DNA of 36,998 bases from Massilia sp. (lineage in GTDB: Bacteria; Pseudomonadota; Gammaproteobacteria; Burkholderiales; Burkholderiaceae_D), in assembly GCA_025359245.1 (NCBI GenBank), contig JANYGW010000182.1:1-36998 (forward strand), given 5' to 3'. Position 1 is the stretch's first letter; the number at the start of each line of letters is the position of its first letter. The notes below the pieces were generated by a model. It was given only the letters and a program-made list of their open reading frames with translations. It was not told where the DNA came from and did not search any database. Below, piece after piece: positions 1 through 7,024 of the stretch. Position numbers and translations under genes: made by a program.

Positions 1-376
1 AAGACTCCCCCAATAGGAGCGTTTGTTCAAGTTCCTTGCCGGGGTCACCCCATCGCCCATCGCGCTACGTGATCAAAACGGCGCCGATACCCATCAGCTT
101 GAGTGACCATACTCACTATGAACGTTTCGGGCCGCCACAAACATCACAATGGGCTCAAACATCAACAGAAATCGATCGGGAAGAGGCGGCGGTTCAGGTA
201 ACCATACCCACCAGACCCAAGCCACCGCGAAGCTCAAGAATACGGGAACTAATGTTTTTGCGGCAGTTTTCAAGCGACCTCTAAATCTTTAGTCAAAGAG
301 CGTGTCTTGCTTCTCTGGCACGTCCGGTTGGCGGCTTCAGGCCGATGACGACCAGTTGCGCGAAACTGACTTACTC
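1..376. other. Left edge with no confident gene
   Basis: No convincing gene is visible in these 376 bases. The best short frame is plus strand 149-292, 47 codons, rich in Gly, Asn, Thr and Lys, with no ribosome binding site in front of it. A second open stretch at about 17-109 on the same frame could be the tail of a gene that has decayed. The base composition is lower in GC than the housekeeping region. A weak copy of the local GGCCGAT repeat lies near 331-360. Confidence 0.4.
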
Positions 377-973
377 CTAACTCTGGCAAGATCGACGGAA
401 AAACCATCCCCAGACCTTATGGTACCAGCGAGGCCACACAATTCGAATATCCGAAACCTCTGCCCCAGGTGCAACTTTTACCCAACCAGCGGTTGCTTTC
501 GCGCCTTCGAGCTTTTGAAATAGTTCAAGTGTGCTCTCAAGCCGAACTTTCTGGCGTTCATCCGTGGCGAGCTCTTGCATTTCACGAACTGAGGTCATTA
601 ACGGAGGCAGTAAATCCGCCGCAAGCTGAATTTCGTGGCACGCACCAAAGGTATCAAATGAGGCATTAAAGCCATTTGCAAATGACTCGAGCGCGGCACT
701 TCCGCCACGAACCAACAATGCGCTGTCAAGCGGAGCGAAATGCTCCGGTGCGCCCCAAGCCTGTACCGCCCAATCTGCATCGGCAAGAAACAGATCTTCA
801 AGCAGGGCCAACGGCACTCGCTCAAAGTTCGAGATGCATTCCTTTACAACTGCCCAACGAAACGCTTGATTTGTGTCAATAAATCCTTCGGCATGCTTAC
901 CATTCCAAGCGAATGCAATCCTTTTGCGTTCCAAGGGGGTGTAGTGCTCGATGAATTCGATGATGTCTGACAC
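377..973 (-). CDS. Hypothetical protein, 198 aa, possible immunity-type protein
   Basis: I do not recognise this family. The start is GTG at 973, preceded by a GGAG ribosome binding site about 7 nt upstream. There is no signal peptide and no membrane segment; the protein looks mainly alpha-helical and soluble, with an acidic middle and a Trp- and Arg-rich C-terminus (WPRWYHKVWGWFFRR near residues 180-194). It sits in a lower-GC run of small minus-strand genes that includes an Imm35-like protein, so a role as an orphan immunity or accessory protein of a polymorphic toxin system is possible. That is only a guess from context. The gene itself looks intact. Confidence 0.6.
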   Translation of the reverse strand: MSDIIEFIEHYTPLERKRIAFAWNGKHAEGFIDTNQAFRWAVVKECISNFERVPLALLEDLFLADADWAVQAWGAPEHFAPLDSALLVRGGSAALESFANGFNASFDTFGACHEIQLAADLLPPLMTSVREMQELATDERQKVRLESTLELFQKLEGAKATAGWVKVAPGAEVSDIRIVWPRWYHKVWGWFFRRSCQS

Positions 974-991
974 AAAAGCTCCAATTAATTC

Positions 992-1018
992 AGTGGCCGG
1001 AGTTGGCCGACGGATGCC
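992..1018. repeat. Short degenerate intergenic repeat (TTGGCCG family)
   Basis: The gap between the 198-aa and 141-aa hypothetical genes contains GTGGCCGGAGTTGGCCGACGG. This resembles sequence in or near neighbouring gaps (near 340, 1500, 1835, 2390 and 2930), each with one or two GGCCG cores. The similarity is visible by eye but degenerate. Confidence 0.4.
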
Positions 1019-1024
1019 TACCTA

Positions 1025-1450
1025 CTAAACATCATGCAAGTCAAAGTCGAGGGAACGCATATCCAGATTTTTGACGGCTTCTGTACATGGAGAATCGAGC
1101 ACGAATTTAAAAAACGCATCGGTATCTTGCTCCCACAACCATTCATTTCCAGCGACCAGGCTTACTTGCCTTGCATCGTAGCGGCAATGCATGTGCAATT
1201 GCTGCATGTGATCGTACTCGCCATCTTCGTCGTTGAAGGAGAATTGGCGAGTGAGGCTCAATGAGAAGCAGTCATCCCAAGGATACGGACCGCCCCATTC
1301 AAACAAGAGCATGTCTCCCTCAGATTCTTTCGGACACCCCGCGATTGAGGTTGAGACGTAGAACTCCACGAATTCGCGTAGAGCGACTTCTAGCGGGGTG
1401 CCGGTCGGTATCCGTTTTTCGATCTCTTCGAGGGCTTCATGTGGTGTCAT
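1025..1450 (-). CDS. Hypothetical acidic protein, 141 aa
   Basis: I do not recognise this family. The ATG at 1450 is preferred over the TTG one codon upstream, because an AGGGGA ribosome binding site lies about 7 nt before it. The protein is soluble and markedly acidic, with aromatic-rich stretches (FEWGGPYPWDD near residue 50, NEWLWEQDTDAFFKFV near 102-117). Small size, acidity and location beside an Imm35-like gene are typical of immunity proteins, but no family motif supports that. No cognate toxin is visible in the window. It could equally be a stand-alone cytosolic protein of unknown role. Confidence 0.6.
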   Translation of the reverse strand: MTPHEALEEIEKRIPTGTPLEVALREFVEFYVSTSIAGCPKESEGDMLLFEWGGPYPWDDCFSLSLTRQFSFNDEDGEYDHMQQLHMHCRYDARQVSLVAGNEWLWEQDTDAFFKFVLDSPCTEAVKNLDMRSLDFDLHDV

Positions 1451-1524
1451 CAATTCCCCTAACTATTCAAACAGTGGCTCTTGGTCTTTCGACCGGACGG
1501 TATTGGCCGATTTGGGGCCGATAT

Positions 1525-1812
1525 TCATGCGGGCGTCGTTCGGACTTCGAAGTCCTTTAGGTATTCCTCAAGTGGCAGTGCAGTGCCTGCCGTTCCTACA
1601 GCACCGGTCGCTCTGTTTACCAGTATTGGTCCGTTACCGGCCAAAGCATCCAATCTGTTGCCGGTCTTCAAATACTCGCCGGATTGATAGAAAAACGCGA
1701 CCGTAAGCCCAAACTCAGCAATCTCGTCCAACATGACAAAATCCGAGTCAGAACCAGCAATTTGAACGAGCCGCTGTTCGGCCAAGACACGGCAAACTGA
1801 AATTTCAAGCAT
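1525..1812 (-). CDS. Imm35/YrhB-like immunity protein, 95 aa
   Basis: This protein resembles the Imm35 (YrhB) family, found as immunity proteins of polymorphic toxin systems and as small stand-alone proteins. The supporting pattern is a beta strand ending in FFYQSGEYLKTG (about residues 40-51), then LAGNGPILVNRATG (57-70) and a C-terminal GTAXPLEEYLKDFE block (76-88). That order, with a proposed GN-P-hydrophobic turn followed by G-T-A-PLE-Y, is the family signature as I remember it. The length of 95 aa is normal for the family. It starts with ATG at 1812 behind a weak GAAGAAG site. No toxin gene is adjacent, so it would be an orphan immunity gene. The family call rests on recognition rather than a search. 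Confidence 0.6.
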   Translation of the reverse strand: MLEISVCRVLAEQRLVQIAGSDSDFVMLDEIAEFGLTVAFFYQSGEYLKTGNRLDALAGNGPILVNRATGAVGTAGTALPLEEYLKDFEVRTTPA

Positions 1813-1829
1813 TCATTTCTTCTTCAATT

Positions 1830-1864
1830 ATGTGGCCGCTCTTGGCCGAAGCGCGCCATCGACC
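1830..1864. repeat. Short degenerate intergenic repeat (TTGGCCG family)
   Basis: This gap carries GTGGCCGCTCTTGGCCGAAG, the clearest two-core copy of the repeat scattered through the first 3 kb. It lies between the Imm35-like gene and the four-helix membrane protein gene. Confidence 0.45.
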
Positions 1865-1881
1865 GTGGGCTCGATCGAAGG

Positions 1882-2313
1882 CTAATCGGCACGGATCTGC
1901 CACATCGCGCCCATTACAAATGCCGGAACCGGCAGTAGAACTGACGCAAGCCTTGACCAAAACGGGATCGGAACATAGTACGGGACCAAATTGCTGAGTA
2001 GCGCAACGACGGCCACCAGACAGCCCGCGATTGCGGCATTGCGTATGCAGGACCGCCCACTTAGCTTGGCCGTCCAAGCTCCTCCAGGCAACAAACAGAG
2101 AAATCCGACTGCATGCGCGAATAAGAGGTAGGCCGTCGACTCATAAGCTTGAACGTATGCTTCGTTTCCTGGGATGCCCCCTGCTACCAGCGTCCATAAA
2201 AAGATAAGACCAAAGACGAAAAGTACCGCGTAGCTAAGTCCGTTGCCGATCGCCGCGCCTATCACGATTGCCACCTTGGTCCCAACGGGGCGAAAACCAG
2301 ATTCTAAATGCAT
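1882..2313 (-). CDS. Small membrane protein, four predicted helices, 143 aa
   Basis: I do not recognise the family. Four hydrophobic stretches are visible at about residues 11-45, 60-77, 87-108 and 116-137, so this is a polytopic inner-membrane protein with short loops. ATG at 2313 is chosen; an AAGGAAG ribosome binding site lies about 12 nt upstream. It is transcribed in the same direction as the neighbouring small genes, but gaps of 69 bp or more separate them, so it may have its own promoter. Nothing in the sequence suggests a substrate. Membrane immunity proteins of this size are known, but no specific motif supports that here. Confidence 0.6.
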   Translation of the reverse strand: MHLESGFRPVGTKVAIVIGAAIGNGLSYAVLFVFGLIFLWTLVAGGIPGNEAYVQAYESTAYLLFAHAVGFLCLLPGGAWTAKLSGRSCIRNAAIAGCLVAVVALLSNLVPYYVPIPFWSRLASVLLPVPAFVMGAMWQIRAD

Positions 2314-2384
2314 GCTGTATGTTCTTCCTTACTTGGGCTAGAGACGGAGTGACGCAAGCTTCTTCAAGTCCTCAAATGTCTGCG

Positions 2385-2416
2385 TCTGGCCGATCACTGC
2401 CGATTGTACTCGACGG
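2385..2416. repeat. Intergenic repeat copy with GCCGATTGTACTCGAC core
   Basis: TGGCCGATCACTGCC followed by GATTGTACTCGAC recurs in near-identical form at 2934-2966. The two copies flank the solo TonB-C gene at 2530-2880. A weaker relative lies near 331-360. Confidence 0.5.
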
Positions 2417-2529
2417 CTATCTCACCTGCGAGGTTCCGCTGCTGGTGTCCCAATGTCGACACTTGCGCCGGCTTATCGTGCTTCGGCAGTCCTTCTTTTC
2501 GAGTCACCTCGTGCATGGGATGCTAGACG

Positions 2530-2880
2530 CTATTCGAGAATCCATTTGTAACGCACATGTACCCAGCCGCCGACAGGTTTGCCGGCGACCTTTAAAGGCG
2601 GATAAGTGCAACGGCTAAGCGCTGCTCGGGCTGCGTCATCGAATATCTTGGCGCCCGATGTTTGGACCACTTTGTCTTTCAACACAGCTCCGTTTGCATC
2701 AATCAAAAAATCTAAAGCGACCACGGGGGCCTCACCGAATCGCATCGACGTTTCTGGATATGCTGGTGGTGTACAGGCGGTAGGCATAGCGACCTCGCGC
2801 GTTGCGGTGACCGACGCCAAAGCAACTCCTGCAAACGTGCTTATTAGCAGGAACGTGCTCAAAATAATCTTATGTTTCAC
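2530..2880 (-). CDS. Secreted solo TonB C-terminal domain protein, 116 aa
   Basis: The protein has a signal peptide (MKHKIILSTFLLISTFAGVALA, cleavage near residue 22) and then essentially only a TonB C-terminal-like domain. The hallmarks are PPAYPETSMRFGEAP, VALDFLIDANGAV, a central VVQTSG, and DDAARAALSRCTYPP before the last strands (HVRYKWILE). In true TonB proteins this domain contacts TonB-box receptors and is tied to the inner membrane through a long linker. Here no linker is present, so the protein is probably periplasmic and not an energy transducer by itself. Two Cys residues (near 36 and 91) could form a disulfide. The start is GTG. It is one of three such small proteins in this window. 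Confidence 0.72.
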   Translation of the reverse strand: MKHKIILSTFLLISTFAGVALASVTATREVAMPTACTPPAYPETSMRFGEAPVVALDFLIDANGAVLKDKVVQTSGAKIFDDAARAALSRCTYPPLKVAGKPVGGWVHVRYKWILE

Positions 2881-2933
2881 AATTCGGTTTTGCCTTTCGC
2901 GCTATGAAGTCTCGTCGGCTGAAGGTCGGCTTT

Positions 2934-2966
2934 TGGCCGGTTTCTGCCAATTGTACTCGACTGCAA
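2934..2966. repeat. Intergenic repeat copy with GCCAATTGTACTCGAC core
   Basis: TTGGCCGGTTTCTGCC is followed by AATTGTACTCGAC, a near-identical partner of the copy at 2385-2416. Together they bracket the gene at 2530-2880. Confidence 0.5.
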
Positions 2967-3072
2967 CTAGGCATCTGCCGGCTTCTCCGCCGGGCGGATC
3001 CCGAAGCGGTCCAAGTCGGCGCTAACTCGTTCGTAGCAAACGGTCCGCGCAATATGGTATGTGGCCTATGTG

Positions 3073-3097
3073 CCGAAAAAAGCAAGCTGTTTTTCGG
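3073..3097. terminator. Stem-loop, possible terminator
   Basis: CCGAAAAA and TTTTTCGG form a perfect 8-bp stem around a 9-nt loop. Its A/T-rich upper part resembles a bidirectional terminator, but no gene ends immediately beside it, so the function is uncertain. Confidence 0.3.
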
Positions 3098-3426
3098 ACG
3101 TGGCTAACTGATCAATACCAAAACGTATCGACCAGATACATAGTTGGCCTTAGCCCTTGCGCGCATCGACATCGGCATCCTCGCCTACATCGGGCATGCT
3201 CGCGAGTACGTCAGCAACACGACGGCGGCGCGGTCGTTTTAACGCAGTCTTCAGTATCTCGCGGTGCTCCGCCGCGGCGCTACGGCCATTGGCAGCGGTC
3301 CTTTGTTTCAAGGCAAGGACCACGTCTTCAAGGAGTCAGCGCAAGGCATCGAAGATCGGCGATGCCAATTCGCGAGCCGGAAACGGCTCTGTTACACTTG
3401 GCCGTGTCATCGAATCCGGTATCTTC

Positions 3427-4137
3427 ATGCTCCGCTTCATCGCCCTCATTCTATGTTTCGCCGTGCCGGCCGCGCACGCCGCCGCCGTGCCGGCGCGTGA
3501 GCTTGTCGTTATCCACAAGACGCAGATCGTCGCCGGCATCGCGCCGAAATCGGACGAGCACTTCCAGACTTCGCTCGGCCACGCGCTGGCCGAGGCGATG
3601 GGCCGGCCGGTCCGGTTTCTTGGCCTGCCGCGCAAGCGCCTGGCCAGCGCGCTCGAGGCGGGCGAAGGGGACATCGTGTGCGGCTACCTGCCGGAATGGT
3701 TGCCTGGCGCGTTCGACTGGAGCCGTGGTTTCATTCCGGTCGGCGATGTCGTGGTTTCGGCCCCTGGCGTTGCGCCCCCCCATGCCATTGAGGACCTCAG
3801 GGGCAAGCGCGTGGGCACCGTGCTTGGCTTTCGCTATCCCGATTTCGACACCGTCCTGGGCAAAGACTTCGTGCGCGACGATGGCTTGTCCGAAAGTCGG
3901 TCGCTGCAAAAAATGCTGGCCGGGCGCTTTGACCATGTCATCACGACCAGGATCACGGTCAACAATCAAATCCGGAGCGGCGCCCTGCCGCGCAACGTGC
4001 ATGTGCTGGTGACGAAGGATTTCCTGACCATGTGCGCCGTGTCGCGGCATGGCCATGTCACCACGGCCGACGTGAACGCCGCCATCGATGCGATTGAGCG
4101 CAACGGCACAGTCGACAAGCTGCAGCGTTCACGCTAG
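3427..4137 (+). CDS. Periplasmic solute-binding protein (SBP family 3-like), orphan
   Basis: ATG at 3427 is selected because it begins a clear signal peptide (MLRFIALILCFAVPAAHA, cleavage near residue 18); the longer open frame upstream is not signal-like. The mature part has the SBP_bac_3 layout: an early beta strand, LGHALAEAMGRPVRFLGLPRKRLASALEAGEGDIVCGYLP (about 50-90), then the hinge-type LRGKRVGTVLGFRYPDFD (about 122-139), and a late helix with AIDAIERNGTVDKL. These proteins usually deliver amino acids or similar small solutes to an ABC permease. No permease or ATPase is nearby, so the substrate and partner are unknown; orphan members are common in this bacterial family. The length of 236 aa is normal. 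Confidence 0.75.
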   Translation: MLRFIALILCFAVPAAHAAAVPARELVVIHKTQIVAGIAPKSDEHFQTSLGHALAEAMGRPVRFLGLPRKRLASALEAGEGDIVCGYLPEWLPGAFDWSRGFIPVGDVVVSAPGVAPPHAIEDLRGKRVGTVLGFRYPDFDTVLGKDFVRDDGLSESRSLQKMLAGRFDHVITTRITVNNQIRSGALPRNVHVLVTKDFLTMCAVSRHGHVTTADVNAAIDAIERNGTVDKLQRSR

Positions 4138-4234
4138 ACGTCTTCCAGAGTCGCCGTTGGGAGCACCAGCGCGCGCGTGGCTCCCATTCTCGACAAAGCA
4201 CGAGATGGACATGACGCCGGTCGACTAGCGGGGG

Positions 4235-4528
4235 TTAGCGAACAGGATCAGGCGCAACAGCAAGCGAAAAACCAATTGCTTTCATGACGGCAAGCGTGGT
4301 TTTCAATGTCGGGTTTCCATTGGCGCTCAGAGAACGATATAACTGTTCACGTGATAGCCCAGTTTTCGCGGAAAGCTCTGTCATTCCCTTGGCGCGCGCG
4401 ACAATTCCAAGCGCTGTCGCGATATGTGCCGCATCGCCAGTCTCGAAAGCATCGCACATGAAAATTTCAATGGCCTCGTCGCTGCCTAGCGATTCGGCAG
4501 GATCGTAAGGGGGAAATTTTTCATCCAT
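4235..4528 (-). CDS. HigA-type antitoxin (helix-turn-helix), 97 aa
   Basis: This is the antitoxin of a type II toxin-antitoxin pair. The start at 4528 (MDEKFPPYDPAESL) is chosen because it is typical of the family and overlaps the toxin end by 8 nt, implying translational coupling; the longer upstream extension is toxin reading in another frame. The C-terminal half is a Cro/Xre-like helix-turn-helix: MTELSAKTGLSREQLYRSLS (about 49-68) followed by GNPTLKTTLAVMKAIGFSLAV. The N-terminal SDEAIEIFMCDAFETGDAAHIATALGIVARAKG block is typical of the probable addiction module antidote family. It binds and neutralises the toxin and represses the operon, probably through the palindrome at 4836-4851. Confidence 0.88.
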   Translation of the reverse strand: MDEKFPPYDPAESLGSDEAIEIFMCDAFETGDAAHIATALGIVARAKGMTELSAKTGLSREQLYRSLSANGNPTLKTTLAVMKAIGFSLAVAPDPVR

Positions 4529-4826
4529 GATTACACCTCCATTCGCGGGCAAGCCGACGCGCAGTTTCAATATCACGCTTCTGCGAGTCCCTGTCCCCAC
4601 CACACAGTAGAACCACAATGGCAGCCGCTTCCTGGAGAAAATATATCCGGTAGCCGGGGCCAAAATGCACGCGCAGTTCGCGGATGTCTTCTCCAAGCGC
4701 CACAGTGTCGCCAACCATTCCACCGGCCACGCGAAGCAACCGCGCTGCTATCAGAGCTTGCGCTCGACGGTCATGCAAGCGACTCATCCATTTACGAAAC
4801 GTCTGGGACTGGATTATCTCTATCAT
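4521..4826 (-). CDS. RelE/HigB-type toxin, 101 aa
   Basis: This is the toxin of the pair, in the toxin-first order usual for HigBA. It belongs to the phage-derived Gp49-like/HigB branch of the RelE superfamily, ribosome-dependent mRNA interferases. The visible pattern is FRKWMSRLHDRRAQALIAARLLRVAGGMVGDTVALGEDIRELRVHFGPGYRIYFLQ, with the family block G-I-ELR-HFGPGYRIYF at residues about 47-64, then VVLLCGGDRDSQKRDIETARRLAREW. The Arg in GPGYRIYF and the C-terminal basic residues are the expected RNA-contacting positions. The length is normal and the frame is intact. Transcription should start just upstream of 4826, within or beside the palindrome, giving autoregulation by the antitoxin complex. 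Confidence 0.88.
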   Translation of the reverse strand: MIEIIQSQTFRKWMSRLHDRRAQALIAARLLRVAGGMVGDTVALGEDIRELRVHFGPGYRIYFLQEAAAIVVLLCGGDRDSQKRDIETARRLAREWRCNHG

Positions 4827-4835
4827 GCCACAATC

Positions 4836-4851
4836 GTAGTTTAAAGACTAC
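4836..4851. promoter_or_regulatory. Palindromic operator of the toxin-antitoxin operon
   Basis: GTAGTTTAAAGACTAC is an inverted repeat (GTAGT-N6-ACTAC) with an A/T-rich centre, placed 10 bp upstream of the toxin start codon. Its position is where HigA-type antitoxins bind. Binding is inferred. Confidence 0.6.
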
Positions 4852-4933
4852 AACGTGCATTGATCGAAGTCGAGTGCAGAAGTACCACTGGTGTGCTTGA
4901 ACCACTTAACAATGCGCCGGTACCAAATTACCT

Positions 4934-5998
4934 TCACGCTTCTTGCGCGGCAAGGATCGCACCATTCTGACGGGACAAATTGATATCGTTGACGAGACCC
5001 AGCCTGACGCCAATTGGTAACAGGCCGGCGCGCTTGTCTTTGAAGAATGTCCACGCCGCTTCGGCCGTTTCCACATCGGCGTTTTGGGCACCGGGAAACC
5101 ATGCAAACAGCCGGGGATAACGCTTGACCATGCTCGGTTCGGCGTGGCCGCCATTGTCGATTTTTAGCAAACCTACCTGAAGCGCATGCGGATCCGAGCC
5201 CCACAGATAACTGGTGGCGCGGGTCGGATCAGCCAGCTGCCGATGCGCCAGATGGGTGACGACCGGTTCCGCAGGAAGCCCGGCCAGTTCGCGCCAGATG
5301 GACACGGATTGTTCCACGCTCTTCATCGGCGCGACGAAAGGCGCCAGTGCTGAAATGGTGTACAGGTATTTTTCGCCGAAGTAGGGAATCAACGGGTCTG
5401 CAGTACAGGCAATCACCAGTGCACTCAACGGGGTCCGGGGCAGGCCGCAATGACTGCGCACGGGCATGGTCGCGAGCACGACAGCGAAGCCTGCCAAGCG
5501 GAGGCCGAGCTCGGTCGCCAGGCGATACGCCATCATGCCGCCTTTGGATACGCCCATCACATACACCCTGGCCGGATCGGCATCATCATCAAGGATGGCC
5601 TGGTCGATAAGCGCACTGACGAAGCCGACATCATCGACCTTGGGGTTGCCCGTGATGCCGGCATTGCTGTCGTTCCAGCAGCGCTCGCCCTTGCGCTTGC
5701 TGCCGTCCGGGGCCACGACCAGCAATTGCTCACGCTCGGCAATCTCCAGCCACATCGACAGCGGCGACGGCGGAAACGCCATGCCGAGCACCTGCGCGGC
5801 CGATGCGCCAGCACCATGCAAGACGATGACCAATGGCCGCTTTCCTGATGACCGGCGGCATGGTACTGCCTTCAAAAAATGCCGGATGCCTTCTGGACGC
5901 CGCAGTTCGCCCGACGTGATATGTGCCTTGTCGGCGGTCTGGATGTCGACACCCAAAAATAGCTCGCGCAGCGCCTGTCTTAATGTGGAATGAAACAA
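4934..5998 (-). CDS. PHB depolymerase-family esterase (alpha/beta hydrolase), 354 aa
   Basis: The protein has the Esterase_PHB / LpqC layout. An oxyanion-hole block LVIVLHGAGASAAQ lies at residues 56-69. The nucleophile elbow G-V-S-K-G puts Ser at 151. The acid is probably Asp201 in CTADPLIPY, and the His is His285 in DNGGHAEPS. WND-NAG-T and VDDVGFVSALIDQ in between are also characteristic. Members cleave ester bonds, including short polyhydroxyalkanoates, feruloyl or acetyl esters. No signal peptide is obvious at the chosen start, so the location is uncertain. It could start later than 5998, since the first 30 residues are not conserved in style. It stands alone: the toxin-antitoxin pair lies downstream and the next gene upstream ends 46 bp away. 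Confidence 0.82.
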   Translation of the reverse strand: MFHSTLRQALRELFLGVDIQTADKAHITSGELRRPEGIRHFLKAVPCRRSSGKRPLVIVLHGAGASAAQVLGMAFPPSPLSMWLEIAEREQLLVVAPDGSKRKGERCWNDSNAGITGNPKVDDVGFVSALIDQAILDDDADPARVYVMGVSKGGMMAYRLATELGLRLAGFAVVLATMPVRSHCGLPRTPLSALVIACTADPLIPYFGEKYLYTISALAPFVAPMKSVEQSVSIWRELAGLPAEPVVTHLAHRQLADPTRATSYLWGSDPHALQVGLLKIDNGGHAEPSMVKRYPRLFAWFPGAQNADVETAEAAWTFFKDKRAGLLPIGVRLGLVNDINLSRQNGAILAAQEA

Positions 5999-6044
5999 AA
6001 TTATCCTATGCTCTCAATGGCGGTTCGAAACCCGCCCCCTCGCT

Positions 6045-6854
6045 TCAATTGTTTGCGCCGCGTCCGACCTGCGGCTCGCCGTCCTGTGGCATATGGTAGC
6101 GCGCTCGGATGGCGGCCAGCTCGCCGGACGCCTTCAATTTCTTCATGCCATCCGCCAGGGCCTGGATCCATGCCGTCCGGCGGATATCCTGGCGTGCGAA
6201 GCCGATACGCAATGGCAGCGCGTGCTCGAGGCAACCGGCCTTCTGGATTTCCTGCGTTACGCCGAGGTCTTTTGACAGATGCTGCATGACCATTTCATGT
6301 TCCAGCATGACGTCGAAACGTCCACTCAGCAGCTTCTGGACGTTCGTGGTGCCGGCGCTGGTGCCGTAAGAAAAATCAAGCGCGCTGCGCAGCGCGTGAT
6401 TGCGCGCGATAAACGCATCCATCGGACCATCGTCGTAGCCGTAATCATCGATGACGCCCAGGCGCAACGCCTTCAAAGAAACGACGCCGTGGTAGCGCCA
6501 TGCCGTGTCATGCCGCGTGTAGAAGCAGGCGCGCGAATACGCGATCGGGGCACTCAGATACAAGCGCGCATCGACCGGCGGTGCATATACGCCCTCGGCG
6601 TCGCCCGAAGCAACTGCCAGGATGGCCCGATTCAACGGCAACAGTACCGGTCCGACCTTGTATCCCATCGATGCCATCGATTGTGCGGTGACGTCGACCA
6701 GATAGCCGTCATGAATCTTGCCCTCTTTGATGCACACGTAGGGGCACCATTCGTCCGATGCCAAGCGCACCAGGCCGGCCGCCATGGCGCACGGCGCGAC
6801 GCCCAGCCCAAGCAAGGCGACAAGGCCGGCTTGCTTACCAAAAGTAGACAGCAT
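6045..6854 (-). CDS. Periplasmic solute-binding protein (SBP family 3), orphan
   Basis: The start at 6854 gives a clean signal peptide (MLSTFGKQAGLVALLGLGVAPCAMA, cleavage after residue 25 or so). The mature protein begins LVRLASDEWCPYVCIKEGKIHDGYLVDVTAQSMASMGYKV, the classical opening of an amino-acid-type SBP_bac_3 protein, in which W-PY and G-LVDV line the binding cleft. Later blocks include LPLNRAILAVASGDAEGVY, SLKALRLGVIDDYGYDD, TNVQKLLSGRFDVMLEHEMVMQHL and the end helix MKKLKASGELAAIRARY. The length of 269 aa is typical. No ABC permease or ATPase is adjacent. It may act as a stand-alone sensor or share a permease encoded elsewhere. It is only distantly similar to the binding protein at 3427. 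Confidence 0.82.
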   Translation of the reverse strand: MLSTFGKQAGLVALLGLGVAPCAMAAGLVRLASDEWCPYVCIKEGKIHDGYLVDVTAQSMASMGYKVGPVLLPLNRAILAVASGDAEGVYAPPVDARLYLSAPIAYSRACFYTRHDTAWRYHGVVSLKALRLGVIDDYGYDDGPMDAFIARNHALRSALDFSYGTSAGTTNVQKLLSGRFDVMLEHEMVMQHLSKDLGVTQEIQKAGCLEHALPLRIGFARQDIRRTAWIQALADGMKKLKASGELAAIRARYHMPQDGEPQVGRGANN

Positions 6855-7024
6855 GGTATTCCGATTCGGGACTGGCACGTGGCTAATGTAACATACCGTG
6901 CCCATCCGATTTCCCTGCCGCGCCTGCGGCAAAACGCCGCGTGCGTGTCTGGGAAGCGCAACGGCTACCCGAGTCGAAACCGCCGCGTGGGCGGCAACCA
7001 GCGCACCACGCCCGACCACCGTCC

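Larger units (their letters stand above)
2881..3426. other. Gene-poor gap of about 550 bp with possible gene remnant
   Basis: No intact gene is visible. The gap contains a copy of the GGCCGGTTTCTGCC repeat with ATTGTACTCGAC (2934-2966), an 8-bp perfect inverted repeat CCGAAAAA/TTTTTCGG (3073-3080 and 3090-3097), and a short plus-strand frame at about 3144-3241. That frame reads like a protein tail (ARIDIGILAYIGHAREY) but has no start region. The last 100 bp must hold the promoter of the downstream binding-protein gene; I could not pick a convincing -35/-10 pair. Confidence 0.4.

Noticed and set aside
149..292. 47-codon plus-strand frame at the left edge
   Set aside because: No ribosome site, low-complexity text and no relatives known to me.
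3144..3241. Short plus-strand frame ending in a protein-like tail
   Set aside because: Only about 32 codons after a stop, without a start region; could be a remnant but not supportable as a gene.
4529..4723. N-terminal extension of the antitoxin frame
   Set aside because: It lies within the toxin gene; the ATG at 4528 fits the family and gives the normal 97-aa length.
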